DNA of 64,000 nt from Azadirachta indica (Eukaryota > Streptophyta > Magnoliopsida > Sapindales > Meliaceae), in contig CM040448.1 of the NCBI GenBank assembly GCA_022749755.1, forward strand, positions 9,546,481 through 9,610,480, given 5' to 3'. The notes beneath the pieces were generated by a model. The model saw only the letters and a list, made by a program, of their open reading frames with translations, ran no database searches and had not been told where the DNA came from. The translations under genes were made by a program, and so were the position numbers. The stretch's first letter is position 1. Every line of letters begins with the position of its first letter. Shown piece after piece: positions 26,901-41,188 of the stretch.

Positions 26901-27002
26901 ACAATACTATTTATGAAACAACACGGCACATGGGCCTTTTTTTTGGGCCTAGCCCTTGAACTGGGCTAAACTCAAGCTCGCCCACATGTTTTACCACCTC
27001 GA
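23912..27002. mobile_element. Non-autonomous hAT-like DNA transposon, 3.1 kb
   Basis: The left end reads TAGAGATAGCAAAT and the right end, on the opposite strand, TCGAGGTGGTAAAA. They match at 9 of 14 positions and both resemble the usual plant hAT terminus (TAGGGGTGGCAAAA). The element is flanked by an 8-bp near-duplication, TTTATAAT at 23904-23911 and TTTATAAC at 27003-27010, the size hAT transposases make. Both subterminal regions are rich in the GGGCC and CACGAC/ACACGGCAC words common in these elements. No transposase was seen. The centre is occupied by the LTR-like repeat copy B. Confidence 0.65.
25110..26585. repeat. LTR-like dispersed repeat, copy B (nested in the hAT-like element)
   Basis: This copy is about 75% similar by eye to 3400-4990 and in the same orientation, with the same ordered landmarks and TA run. 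The 5' end present in copy A (3191-3400) is not clearly present. A roughly 100 bp AT-rich sequence (TATATTTTA(C/T)CCATTTAAAATT...) occurs on both sides, at about 24670-24750 and 26607-26690. Confidence 0.6.
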
Positions 27003-27010
27003 TTTATAAC

Positions 27011-28116
27011 AAGTTTTTGTTTTTTTATCATATATGAATTTTCTCACATGATTTGAAGTTCATTACATTTTCAAAAATCAATTTCTTTTTTTAACCTTCT
27101 CTTATTCTCCAAATAATATTTTATCATATTTTAGTCGTATCTTTTGTATGGTCATTATGCATTGTCAAGACAGTATAAAACTAACAACACTTTTAACAGT
27201 AAAATTTATAAAAGACATAACTACTCTTCTCAACAACACACAACACAATAATTGCTGATTATTTTCCAAGTCACAATAATCTCGAACTAATTCTCTCAAT
27301 TTTGAAAAGTCATTTTGTTAGGTAATTATGCAGACATTTCAAAATACCAATAACCTATATTGATTAATTACAAGATAGAAAAGCTTCATAGGCATGTTAA
27401 CAAACCAAACCCAATTTAAGAGGCTGGTCCAAAAAACATTTAACAGTGTCGTGCATCTGTTTCTCTCTTCACTCTGTTTCCCTCTTTCTTCTAAATCACA
27501 AGATTTTTCTTGTTCCTATTTTCTGTTTCTTTTAAATCACCAGGAAACTAGCTCTAATTCCAAAACAAGAATAACACACATGCAATTGCGATCCGCTTCC
27601 AAATCCGAACGAAATTCACCACCAGATTATCAAATACTTATCAAAGAATAACCAAACTCCACCATTTCCCAGAATTGGGATTACCCAACTAACAAATAAT
27701 GAGAAAGAATTAAGCAATACTCCATCTTGAAGATTTCCAGTTAACTTATTGACAGACAAATATCAAATGACAGATACCGAGACTACAGAAACAAAAATGG
27801 GAAGTAGCATAATATTCGCACTAAATCTCTTCATCTAAAATACAATTTCGACGTGACAGATGGTATACAAAATAAAGTCTTTTTGGTGGGTTGTAAAAGA
27901 TCTCTAGATTATTTTTTAATTATAAGGTTACACTGTGCAAAAGTACAATGAGAGGAACATCACAGAAGGCCTTTTAAACCTGTCAACAGGGAGTAGGACG
28001 GGAAGCCCTTGAAAACCCAGCATAATATGACTCAGTTTGGTTGGATGATTAGATCAAAACTCTTCCGCTTGGCTCATCATCAACCACTTATTCGCACGGA
28101 ATGAAATACAATGTCT
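27011..28116. other. Intergenic DNA and probable 3' UTR of EMF2
   Basis: An 85-codon ORF at 27394-27651 (plus) shows no domain. The part nearest 28116 is probably the 3' untranslated region of the minus-strand EMF2 gene; an AATAAG word on the minus strand about 30 bases past the stop is a possible weak polyadenylation signal. Confidence 0.5.
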
Positions 28117-31100
28117 TCAACTTCTCATTTGATCCGAGTCCTGCTTTTGATATTGTTCAAGAAGAACATTACAATTGTTCATGGTGCGGGCATCAAGAAG
28201 GCCGTGATTCCACAATTTGATCATAAATAATCTCCAACACCTGCCAAGCCAGGAGCAAAATGGAAGGAATGACGTACAATTTTATCCTTCAACAATCACT
28301 TAAGACAAGACTCAAGTATTTTCACTCAAATATAAATGCTAACTTTGAATCCAAAGGATTGTTAGACACACCAAGGAAAGTTCAGGGACAAAAATAACAA
28401 AGATCAGTGACTCAAATTATTTGGGCATGAACATACAGATATAGCATTATTCAACAAATCTATTTGTATTACATTGTTATCAAGATGTTAGAATATAGGG
28501 AAATTTTCATGGCACAGACCCAAATTAGGTGATGAATTGGAAACATGAAAATTCCTTCAATCATTAGAAAAAGAAAATAAAAGAGAGACAAAGAAAAAAG
28601 AGAATATGTCAAATAAGCATAGAAATGTAGAGAGATCCAGAAATCACTCTCCTTATTACAGCTAATACAAACAAAACCTTAAGTTTGATTTCATTCAATC
28701 AACCATAATTTACTAAAATTAAGTTTTTTATATCTGAAATAATGCTCTCACAACATGTGTTGGTGCTACTTAACTTATATCCCTTGCTAATACATGTGGT
28801 GCAAGCTTGAACAAAGTTCGAGCACTCCGCATAAGCAGGTATAAAACATTATCATGACTCGACTTTCACAATTTGCACCTAAGGTTTCATATTTGCTTCA
28901 GATTGGACTTTTTCATGCTTTCAGGTTTACCCTCTCCACCTCTATCTGAAGACTACTATTCTACAACTTTTACCAAAGACTTCATACTTATTTCAGATTT
29001 GACATTTTTGTGCTTTCAGGTTTACTCTATCCATCAATCTAAATACTATTATTCTTCAATAAACTACAAATTCAATAAAGAAAAGACATTATATGAAATC
29101 ACAATTTATAAACTGCTTGAATATGTATGCAAGAAGAGCAAAATCTAGCGCAATTCGAGAAATTAAAAACTGTAAGTTCAATGTTAACAGCCTTAACAAC
29201 ATCAAGTCAATTAGAAGAGATGGCCTACCAAGCGAGGGCTGGGGCTTGGACCAGAGCATCTCCATGCAATTTTGTAAACGCTTCACATGCCCATGGAATA
29301 TGGCCATCAGCCAGTACACTGTCACCGGAAAAAAAAAAATTCAGAAAACTGAAATGAAGAACAAAAGTATAAAATTTTGCTCGTACATGATTAAACAAGA
29401 CACTAATATACAAGACAGATATTTGCTAATACTCAGTGAACAAAGCCTGGATCAACATGAACTGCATCATTAACTAAAGCAAAGAGTCACAAGGAACCTA
29501 CCAAGTAGTATTAAGACCACAATATCCAACAACATCTAGGGCAGTCGGCTAAATTTGAGCAGATTCAAAGATCTCAATCTAAATTACTGATCTGATATCT
29601 AATCTCAACTAAAATAATCCTTTGCTTTTAGTATACAACTCAGTCTGACAGTAGATTCATAAAACGGACTTGGAGTAGAAGTATAATAAAATGCATAGTT
29701 ATAATATAGTACTTATGCATCAGATATGGGTCCCTCTTGGTTTGCATCCAATTGAATTTCAGTACTTAAAGTATGTTATTGACTATTAATTGGTTTTTGG
29801 TTTGTCAGATTTGGTTGAAGGAATGATTCAGGTTCAGACCCATCAACAGCCCCAAACATCATCACCATAGAGACATGATTCAAATTTGTATCCTACCAAA
29901 AAAACTTAAAAAGTCGTTCACCAATGAAATCCCAAAGATAAGCTATATTTGAATAATCAATATGCATCCTACACCCCAATTGAAAAAAAATGACAAAAAA
30001 AGAGCAATCCAATTCAACTCCATATAGAAAATGAGAAAGGTCTATCCAAAATGGAGAGAGGACAGGATAGGCAAGGACATGGCTAAAGGATCAATCTACT
30101 CTACAGGAGTTGGAGTTGAGGCCTTGCTCACAAAGTTGAAAAAACAAAGTAGCGCAGAATAATTAAGATAAAATCATGGGCCATTTTTGCTCCTTAGAGA
30201 ATTGAGCATGCCACTCAATGGTTTATCATGAACAGCCCCAAAGGAGAAATACCCCCACTGCAAACACGAATAAACAATCCAGAGCAAAGGAACAAGGGAG
30301 ATTACCGCTGTTTCCTCACAAAGGAGTTCCACATGTGCATCATTTGCTTTTCATCTTTGGTCACATCCACAAAATCATCAAGCATCTACAAAATACTAAA
30401 TATATTAATATGGTATCGTATTCTAAATCCAAAGACCAAAATACAGAGCAGAAAATCTTGCAAAAAAAAGCCCAGCAAAACCAAGGTGCCAATTCAATTG
30501 CAGAAGCTCCCAAAACTTCTGAGCCAAGACTCATCACTCAGCTCATGCTAAGATAGATTCAGAAAGTTTCTAATTGTCCCCGTTATCTCAAATAACAATA
30601 AGCACATGTACAACAGTAACAAATAGGCACATGAGCATATTCATCTAAGTGATAATATTTATTCAATATCACCTCACAATTGATAATAAAAAACAAACTA
30701 GACGATCCAAGTTGAGATGACTTAACAGTCAAATTTCCCTATCCTGAGTTTGTGGGGCGTCCTGTTTCATCCTTGAATTCTCATAAAACAAGTATACACC
30801 AAACATCTTCAAAGCAAAAGCTTTGAAGTTGTACAACATGAAATTTCCTTTCCTTCTGATTTCTCATTCTTATTCAAGATTCACCATTGATTTCATTCCA
30901 TATTTTTCCAAAGACAAACATTTTGGTAGTATTATTCATCTACTGCCCAGAAAAGAATGCACCAATTTGATAAAAGGGGGGGAAAAAGAACCGAAAAAAC
31001 AATTCTGCACTAAAAATAACCTCATTTCTTCCCTGAATAAGCCAATATATATTTCTGGATATCATTAACAAAAAAGGTTTCATTCTCAGCATCCACCTAG

Positions 31101-34100
31101 AATGGCCCTACAAATGGAGCTTGAAAGCTTGACGCCACTTAAGGGTATGCATAAGCTTGATCTTACATACTGATCCATGTGAGAAGAACTATGCTCTACA
31201 CACATCAACATTACAAAATAATAAGATAATCAAAATGGAGTGATGTAGTTAATTGAAAAGTACCCTTCGATCTTCCAAATCAGCAACATCATCATCGACC
31301 TCATCTTCACTATCTTGATCAGATGTTACTTGCTCCCATACCATTGGCTGCAAGGAGATAACCATCTTCAGATATTTGATGCAAAATTGCATATAAACAA
31401 TAAATATATAAAAGCTCATTATTGACGATTGTTATTTGAAGGCATGAAATTGTTAATCAACTAAGTAAACCAGCGTTGGGAACCAGGCAGTTCTTTTGGC
31501 AAACTACGAGCTTGCAAACACGATATACCCAGAGTTGAAATCAGACAAGCCTGTGTACTTATAAATAGGATATAACCAGAGTTTATATCAAACAAGCGTA
31601 GCAGCTTGCAAATAGGATATACCAAGAGTTGATGTCAAAAATCTTTTCAGTTAGAAATTGAGCATTGTTCACATCATCTAAAAGCGCTGTTATTTTCCTC
31701 AATTCATAGATTTAGCGCTTTGCACACTTTGGCAGCAACAAGAATTTGAGTCAATTACAAGATGTTCATTGCATTCATCACTAACTTGTATTCTCTTTTA
31801 TCAATTTTGGAAACAAACACACCTGTAAATTAGTTGTGTAGCATTACCATCCGTAAAGGGTTTAAGCTAAGATTACCCTTAAAGAGATATGGTCTACTCC
31901 CATTATTCCAGAGATGTTTGCATTTCATAAAACTTTTTAGTTGCATACTTTCAAAAGAGAACAGAAAATGCCAAGGCTCAACAATTTTAAGAAATCAAGA
32001 ATTTCCACAAAGCATGACAAATCCAACCATTCAACAAAGTGTAAGAAGTAAAACAAAAGAAAAATGTATCATCAATCATATGGAAAACCATATGGCTACC
32101 TGAGCTCTATGTGAGTGGAAGAACTGTCGCTTTTGGAGCAGTGTACGGCTGAAAAAAGAGTAGAAAATAGATATATCAAAATCGTATTCATGCTTTGACT
32201 GTGCCCAATTTGGGATTTGTAATTGCAAATAAAAATGTGATTGCATCGTCAATTATTGTCAGGAATGAGCAATGTCACATAATATCTAAATGAAAGCAAC
32301 ATCCATATTCAGCATTTGTAAATTTACAGCATACGTGTTAACTTCAAACATAGTGGTCAAACATTTTAAAAGCAGTACCCTAAGCCTCAGAACAAGATAA
32401 GAACATGGTAAACAAAACAGAAAAATTAAACTAACACTAACTTTCTTGGATCAGAACGTTCAACAGATAACTTTCTTGTCTTTGCAAATTGTAACATGGC
32501 AGGTGCGGCAAGATTGTTTCCAGATGCTGACTGGACACATTCAGGATCAGTATATGATTGTGCTCCTGCATTTGCAACCCCTTCAACATTAAATGTTGAG
32601 GGAACATTTTGAGCAAACTCTCCAATGCCAATGCTAACACTCTGCAAATCATTCCCACCTGTAATACAAATGTTATCAATTCAGTCGTTCAACAATGAAG
32701 AGCACAAAACCAGGATGTGACAGAAAAGCAAGATTTCATTAGAATGATATACACAAATTTATTTAGAAATAGCATTCCATTAGGTGTATGGCACACTCTG
32801 TGAATAAAGAGATATTACACCAAATTAGAAGACTCGAGATCGCTACTTGGGCATCATGTTCTGCAGTACACGAGACACATGAGATTATCGACTTCATCAA
32901 CCATTGTAAACTGCCTAGTACATTCCATGCAAGGAAGGAAAAGCTATAACTGGTTAACTGTTTTTCAAAGTGTCATGCTTGTATTATTTCCCACCAAACA
33001 GTTACCCTCCAACTGGAAATTTCGTTATCATATATCCCACCAAAAATAACCTTCTTACAGAGGATCAGGTTTGATATATTATAGAGCTGACATACAAGCT
33101 CCCAAGTTGTCAGCTTCATTCACTGCAAACTTTGTATCATCCATAGATGGCTTATTGTTGGTTGTTCCCAGGAATTTTTCTTTCAGTTCTTCACAATCAC
33201 CTTATGCTATCATAAATCACAGCTTTGGCCATGGAGAAGAGAAGTTTGAAATCTCATTCTTTCTAAAACCCACTAGAAACTATGGAAGAGAGATGTGGAA
33301 CAACATATAAAATATAAAATGGCAAGCAACAAAAGTATCCCTCTTTTTCACTGGGGTCCCATGGGAGAGATCCGTCTATCAGGGTTTCTTCTAGAACGTT
33401 GTCCACCACCTTACGAGGTTTCCTTTAGAAGTAAGGTACAAGTATTCATTCTCACTCTTACAAGGTTTCCACCACCTTAGTTCCATTTCTCTTATTGTTT
33501 AGGGGAGTGCCTTGTCACTTTTCTAGTTTCCATATAGAATCACATAACCATAAATGAAACTGCAATTCTAGAAGCTACACATGCAACCATTCCAAAGTTC
33601 TTTGTCACACTTGATTAGAAGGTTAGCATCCATCTGAACACAGATATTGAAATGAAAATAGAACACACACCTTCAAGAAGCTGACAGGCTTCTGCAGGCA
33701 AGTTTGGCTCTAATACAAGTGGTTGTACATGCTTTGAGTGTTGGCCTAGGTTCTTCATTCTCCTGTGTCTTCGTCGCTTTGACCTGTAATAACAAATGAG
33801 CTCATCCATTTTCAGTTCACAGCATGCATATTTTGAACAAGAACCACATACTGGCAATAAAACTTCAAAGAAGCAAACTACAAAGAAGGATAGATTAGAT
33901 GATTTACCAAAAGAAGAATGTTTGTTGCTTAGGATCAACACCATCCGCAACAACCTGAATAGCACAAATCCGCACATCAATGAAAATTTCAATCTGCTTG
34001 GCTTTAATCATCATGCTAATTCTTACATCAACACATTGGGAAAAAACCAAATTCGCAACATAAAGTCTGGTTTACAAAGTAATTCTAAAACAAAAACTTC

Positions 34101-37100
34101 ACCTAAATGCGTAGCATACATGAAGCTTGACTGCAAACCATTATTACTTAATATTATTACTAGCCGCCAAGCAAACATAATCTAGTAGAAAATTAAATCA
34201 AAAAGTGGATTGAACCAGCATATCAACAACAAACATAAAAAAGAAAGTTATAGAATATAACAGCAATACTAAAACATATCAAATTCTTAAGCAACTTTGA
34301 CACTTCAAGCTTTTTTTCTCTTTCTATGCAGATAATTGCAAGCCTGCAAGCCAACATTAATGAAGTAACACAAAGATCCTCCAAAAGTGAACATTCTGAC
34401 CTCAGATCTCCAGTTATCAGTCTTCACTGAGACATTTACCGCTTGATATTCTTCAGTTACCTATAACAATATCTGTCAAGTTAGTAGTTACAATTCAAAA
34501 TAATAAATATAATCAGAATCAATCTGCAGATTCCTGAGGTTTACCAACCCAAAATTCAAAGTTGAAGAGATCATGTGATGAAGGCAGGTGGTATCTCAGA
34601 CCCTACAAAAGCTTGAAAAAGTTAATCAAGCAAAGGTTTAGCTACTATAAGGTACATTATATATAAACAAAAATTGATCCAAAGTAAATTTGGCAGGTAA
34701 AGGTTCAACCTTAAAGCTTGCACATTTCACCAAACAGAATGGACAGGAAAAGTCTTCTGTAACTGCAAGTCAAAGGATTTATCAGATTTATAAATTCATG
34801 GTGTGTTCAGCAATTAGGAAGAAAAGGAATAATAATCTAAGTTTTGTAGGTTGTCAGGACCAAACTCCTGTCAGTAACTAATAGGCACCACAAGCTTTCA
34901 CATCCACTGAACAAGAACTAAACAACTCAAGATAAGAATATTTACATAAGATTAAGATGAAAGTAATTCCAGCTCGCTCAGGAATTCCAGCACAGAGAAA
35001 GAAAGGAACGAAAGTTTAATTTTCTATTATTTTCCATTTTACAGTTTGTTTCTTGCAACACATGTGAAAGCAATAATCAGCTGCATCACTGCAGTTGTAA
35101 ACCAATAATCAAGGCACCAATAGGCCTGAACTTCTCTTCAGAAAACCAATGAACTAGTACCATTAGATAGGTTCTATTTAATAGAATATTTTATGTGCCT
35201 ACGACAATTAGAGTACTCAATATCAAAAGAGAGAAAACATGAACAATAAAGAAAATTAAAAGAGTTGAAAAGCACGTGATTAGACCTATAAATAAAATAA
35301 AAAAAATGAGATCTAAGCATAAATCTACATACCTTCAGTTCTCTGCAACTTGTTGTTGTAATATCTATAGTTGAAGACAACATTTCCAGCTCTCAACCTA
35401 AAATTGCAAAAATAAAGCAGCAAAAATTTTTATATATAAACCCAGTTTAGTTATCAATCCAGCAGGGAAAACATTGAAGCATCAAACAATAAGAATACAC
35501 AACTGAGTCACTGCCTTTGTCATCAGCCAGTGGAGAGAGATCTAAACAATTTGGGTTCAAAAGCTTAACTCTATAAAACCTTATATGAAGAGCATTTCTA
35601 AGATTATAATTAATATACAGCTGGGATTTTGAGACAAACTACATATAGATAGACATAAAGATAAATAGACAAGATATATATTAAACAAAAGACCAAATCG
35701 TGAAAATGACACACTTATCAATCTGTCGAGCAATCTCTCCAGGACTAAGAAAAGCTAAAAGTTAAATATAAACAACAGCAAGCTCTACAGCTGCAAAGCG
35801 TGGAAAGATGACCATTACAATGGCAGAGTGAAAAGAACACTAGGTTTAGGAGTCACAAAGTATATTACCGAATAATACGAAATAGTGACGAAGAAGAAAT
35901 ATCACTACAAGTGTATGAATCGTAAGGAGATTTGTCCTTTGCCCCAAATTCTTCTGCAGAGATAGTGATGTGCACCTGCTGTGTCGTATTCTTCATAAAC
36001 CAAAAAAATTTATGAGTAGGGGTAAACAATCATAAATGTGACCAACAAAAAAGAACAAATTTTCTTTCTCAATAAACAAGAAATCATCAGAGCAGAACAA
36101 ACCGAAGTTCCGGAATTGAAGGGCATCTGAATTGAGACACATTTGTCCTTATTCAAACAGCTTAACTGTGACATGAAACACAACAGTACATACACAATTA
36201 GATGGGAGCTCAAAGTTTAAACAAAAAAAAAATTAATCAGTCCTGAATTAAAAAACAGCAGACTATAAAAATAAAACCTTTTGTCGCAGTTCAAATTTAT
36301 AATACAAGATTATAGTTCCTTTTTTCATGACATAAGCATAGTAAAGCTAATTCCCCCACAAATATCAAATTCCAACATTTTTCTTCCATAATTTGTCATA
36401 AGATCATGAACGGTGATATCATAGTCAAATCACATGTGGCTTCTAACATATATTCACACATTTGGCAAAACAGAGCTTCAACTACACAAGTTATAGCTTG
36501 TCTACTTAAGAAGATCATTTCTGCAGCTTTCTATTCCTTCTTGACTAGGCATTAGCATTTTAGTAGTTAGCTCTTCTTTTATTTTCTTGACTCCTATCTA
36601 TTTTCTGAGATATCTAGGCATTAGCATTTTAATGGTTGTTAGCTCTCTTTTTTCTTTTCTTTACTGCTTTCTTTGATACGTCTCAAGTATTGCTTCAAGT
36701 ACAATGTTCAGCCAGCCTTTAGAAGACTTTATTGAAAACGAAAAAAGGAAAGAAAATATGTCGTCACACTAAATTACAACAGTGTTCTCAAATAAAAACA
36801 AAAATCCTGACACATTAAAGATGTGAGAACCAGAGATAGCACTCTAGAAGTTATTAGATATACCTTGTACTCAACATCAAACAAGTTGAACATAAAGTTA
36901 CAGCCATTCAATCCAACCATATTCTCATTGATGACAAAATTACCTCACATGAACACACATAGTGGAAAGTAGATATGGTGTTACAAAATTATTAAGTAAT
37001 AGCACTTAATACAGGCACAAACTAGTACCATATAATGTACAAATCTGCTGTCAACAAGATAAACATTAAAGATCAATGTATTCCTTTTTGAAATTCAGAA

Positions 37101-40100
37101 TCGATGAGTCTTAATCAAAGAATGTTCATAGGTGTATTTCAAATTAGCTTCCTCACGACATTAGTTTATTTTACATTAAAATTTAGAAAAGAATAAGCAC
37201 CTCAAAATACACAAGTGAGCATCACTAGAAGTGTATACACAGGGTTCATCATATCAAAAACAAAGAATATAAAAGGCAAACATGAAAATTTCAGAATAAT
37301 TACATTGTCCTAACAGTTTCTCCAAGCAATGAACTGGCATGTTCAGATTGACCAAAATCAAAGAAGAAATATTTTAAAAGAAGCTGCCTCATGTTTTACC
37401 TTCAAGAAGCAAGATTGCATGTCAACAGGATATGTGAACTCAGCTCTCTGTCCCAGACTCAGACACGGGGACTTCTCCCATGACATACAGAGTGATTCCA
37501 GTGGTATCTTGCCCCAAAGGCAATATCCTCCTTCATTTGCTGTAAAGTAAAATTGAATTCAATTTATATTCCAAAGCATTCCCAAGGTTAGGAATAATAA
37601 CTGAAGTTTACCTTCACTTTAGTAGTCTAAGGCTTATGGAGGATTTATATTATATAGAACATAGACTAGTTTAGATATTAAGTATTAACCATTCAATAAC
37701 CTGCCACATGCACTTAATCCCATATTTGTGAGTAGAAAGAAAAAATGTGTGTGTATACATGTACACTCCTAAAGTTAGTAATAACATATTTCAGTTTAGC
37801 AGTCCAGCACAGATTCCAAAAACAAAAAGTCACAAAAAGCTTAGATTCATGCAACTTACCATGCAATAAAATTTGGCAAAGAATGTAAATAAATAAAGAT
37901 TGATTGACATAGCCCTTCACATACAGTAATAAATTCTACAAAGTCAGAACTTTGTATTGCCATTGCCCAGTGAAACTCACAAAACATTTTCTTTTGTTGA
38001 GTTAACCAAGCATCATTTTCAGGCCATTTGAGTGTCAAGGTCATTAAGGAAAATTGTAAGCAGCCTATTTGCCAAAAATTTTAAAAAAAAAAAAAAGGAG
38101 AGAGACAGAGAGAGAAAGAGAAATAGAGAAAAAAAAATCCTTCGAAGGATTTGTTAAAATACATTTACGATCCAAGGTCAACCTCTTACTGCTTGCAACC
38201 TCTCACCAAGGCCGTAAGACTTTTCTTGTACATAATGCAGAGAATTAAATGATAGATTTGGCAAGCTTAGCAGAATAGAGCAGAAGCTGCATACAATCTA
38301 GATGATTCTAATTGTTACCAGAGGCATTCTCAGAAGGACAAACTTTCTTGGAGGACATGGACCCAAAGCAGAATAAGAGAGAATTTCTATTAAACAGATT
38401 TGAGAAACTAACATATTAATATGATCCACATCCATTGGGAACAAATAAGATGGGTATTCAAGTCACCCTGACACTATAGGTTTCCTTCATTAGTTAGGAG
38501 ATAATTTTGGGATAATAAAGAGTTGTGATGCTTCCTGTTGGTGTTCCTTCAGTTTAGCTCCTTTTTCTTAGCAAAAGAATTCCAGGTTTCCATAGAGGAT
38601 TGTAATATCAATAGATCAATGATCTAGCACCTTCAAATATAAAGATAAATCCAGATGATTATATTGATGAGATTGCATCCACAGTCATGCCCAAAAAGAT
38701 AGAGAAGTGTTTCCATCAATTACAAAGACATCATCACATTATATAAAATTAACCACACAGCACATAAAGAAATTAACCATGCCAGAACCATGGCCTTCTA
38801 AATTTTTAAGCTGTTCAATGGAACTAACAGAACAATAGAAATGTCATATCCGAAAAGAGATTACACAATAGAAGTATGTCTCACATGGAATGGATGTCAC
38901 ACCCATACGAGCTTTGGTTAAATCAGTTCCACGTAAAGAATTTTGGTTTCCAGCTGCAAGGAATAAGAATAATTAGAAGAATTTTGAAACAAAATTTATA
39001 CATAAATCCTGGTTGACCAATCTAAGTTTACATGATGAAGCAGTGTGCAAAAAAGAATACCAAAGTTGATGAGCAAGATTGCAAGTGAACCAGATTTGGC
39101 CTTAAGTGCTAGCTTATTAATCTCAGGGAGAATAAAACTTGCTTGAACCTGAGTGCTCCCTTCAACTCCAGTGAAATTGGTCAAGATACATGCTCGACTG
39201 AAGCGATATACAGCAGAATACTTCATTTTCAAACATAAACATATCTATATTAGAGAAAAATATTACAATTGAAGTACACTGAACTTTGCAAGACAACCTT
39301 GAATGACATCAAAGCAGGCATAATATTGAGCTAAACATTGAATACTTTTATCAAAAATGATCAAACACATGTATAACTTGCATATACAAGCACAGATTAA
39401 TATATCAGTTATGCTTTCCTACCTCGGCAACTGCAGCATCAGATACTAATCTTCCCAACAAAATGTACAAAGGAAATGGAAATTGAGCTTGTAAGCCTTC
39501 ATTTACGGCTCCTGACAAGGATATTGTAATTTGTATTCTACATATTCAACCAACAACGTATACAAGTTAGCACCTCAATTGCATTTGTAATTTAAATATT
39601 CAAGCAAACAAGCCAGCATCATTAAACAAATTCAATCTGGCAGATAGTATATACAGTAAGTACCTCCTCCTGCGCTTTTCCTGAATTTGGTAGCTCAAAC
39701 ATCTTTGAAGAAATAAAGGCTACATAAGACCAATATGCTCAGTTAGAAACATAAAAGAAATAATGCAAGAAACTATTACATACACATTGGGTCTTGGAAC
39801 CCAATATATAATAGACATGATGGGCATTTGCAAGGTAAAAAGCCAGTATTATCTTGTCATCAGCCATCCGTTGCCACATTCATTTTGCTCAAGCAATGAA
39901 GAATCTCTTACAATGAAAGAAAAAAATAAGATGTTTGACAAAGGCATTCTAATATGAACCACCCACTTCCCAAAATTACATTGTTTGAAACACAAAAGAC
40001 AGACCTTAATAGAGAAATAAACAAAATGAGATGTGACGAAATGCAGGACTATTGACCAATTAAATACATACATTTCTTATAGCACGTCGTTGAAGAATGT

Positions 40101-41183
40101 TGTAAAGTTCTACAGGTTTGCAATAAACTGAGAGACTCTCGTCAGCAGCAATTTCCTCTTCTGCAGATAGATGCACACGAGAATCTTCACGGCACATTTG
40201 ATCCGTGCTTCTGGAGTGCCTACAAGAGCAAATAAGTTATGCTATATATAACCTAAAATAAAATTAGAGATTCTCATCTAGTCTACAATCCCATCATACA
40301 ATAACCAAAGAAAATATTTTATATATTTAAAGGGGAAAATTCAAAGGACTTCATATATTCAGGCCCTTTGTATATTAGACAACAGTTTCCCATAATTATT
40401 TGAAATTAAAGAAAAAGATAAATGAAACCACCAAACAAGAATGCAGCATCTTAAGAGTCAGTTATAATGTCTAATAATCAAATGAAGCAAATTATGAACA
40501 ATGAGAAAGAGTTCATCATTTTCAAAACCTAGTTCTGTTTTTTCAAATCCTAAACAGACAGAATATGCATTCATTACTGTATTAAAAGACATTCATTTTT
40601 CAAAACCTAGGTTAAACTCAAAATAAAAAAGTAGGTCTTTAAGTTTGTGAAAAACAGGATTTAAGAATTAAACAGAAAATTCTTCTTTTATTTCTCTAAT
40701 AACTAATCCATTTACACCTAACAGAGGTGTTTTCATTATTTTCAATTCTGAAAGAACGAATTTTCAAATGCTCTACCAAAAACTTATTCTGAAAACCTCA
40801 ATGTTACGCAAGCACAACAGGTATCAAGACCATCTTCTAAGGACCCAACAATGCCCTATTATAACAGCTTCCAGAGGAGGACATAAAGCTACCATTGCTC
40901 CAATAAGTTTTCCACTTTCCCACAGAATAAAGCCAGGAAACTGCATCTGTATCATCAAGTATCAGGCAACCTAACAATAAAACTTTAAAAAAGAAAAAAA
41001 GACTCCACATAACAAACAAAAATGCATATAACACTGATCAGTTAATCTCAAAAGCTACAACCTCACTACATATACGAAAACATAATTCAATCAAATGACC
41101 AGAAACTCATACAACTAACAAGAAGAAGTTTCGTCGAGAACGTACGAGGAAGTTTCACGGGCCACTAGAGGAATGCCCGGCAT
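28117..41183 (-). CDS. EMF2: EMBRYONIC FLOWER 2-type Polycomb protein (PRC2 Su(z)12 homologue)
   Basis: EMF2 is the Su(z)12-type subunit of Polycomb repressive complex 2, which places H3K27me3 and represses floral programmes in vegetative tissue. I traced 21 coding exons: 41146-41183, 40072-40219, 39664-39719, 39423-39537, 39061-39220, 38885-38953, 37400-37539, 36103-36165, 35869-35990, 35333-35397, 34710-34762, 34549-34602, 34401-34460, 33908-33954, 33671-33783, 32442-32658, 32100-32148, 31264-31347, 30306-30385, 29229-29318, 28117-28240. All borders are GT..AG, phases agree and they sum to 1947 nt (648 aa; Arabidopsis EMF2 is about 630). The start MPGIPLVARETSS matches EMF2. The full N-terminal region (CKPVELYNIL, EYSAVYRFSRAC) excludes VRN2. 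A C2H2 finger (C332, C335, H348, H353) is split by an intron. The VEFS box (about 520-635) includes an acidic stretch, [21 protein letters not shown] and HGLLDARTMNNCN. No lesion was seen. Confidence 0.95.
28886..29072. repeat. Tandem ~95-bp duplication in the last EMF2 intron
   Basis: Two adjacent copies (28886-28980 and 28981-29072) share TTCATA(T/C)TT, TTTCAGGTTTAC and CTACTATT/ACTATTATT blocks in order. They lie wholly in the intron between the last two exons. Confidence 0.6.
31515..31640. repeat. Imperfect short tandem repeats in an EMF2 intron
   Basis: Three degenerate copies of a unit containing GCTTGCAAA, GATATA(C/A)CC and AGAGTT, spaced about 45-60 bp, lie in the intron between exons 17 and 18. 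Confidence 0.5.
36545..36680. repeat. Tandem ~68-bp duplication in an EMF2 intron
   Basis: CTAGGCATTAGCATTTTA begins each of two adjacent copies (36546 and 36614). Each continues with GTTAGCTCT and a pyrimidine-rich tail. They lie in the intron between exons 7 and 8. Confidence 0.65.
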
Positions 41184-41188
41184 TCTTG

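Noticed and set aside
27394..27651. 85-codon plus ORF beginning MLTNQTQFKR
   Set aside because: Low-complexity Ser/Phe/Leu text, no homologous pattern, no promoter or splice partners visible.
30218..30556. 112- and 107-codon plus-strand ORFs
   Set aside because: They overlap EMF2 exon 19 antisense and have no domain.
33796..34185. 129-codon plus-strand ORF
   Set aside because: Antisense to EMF2 exon 14 and its introns; no recognisable feature.
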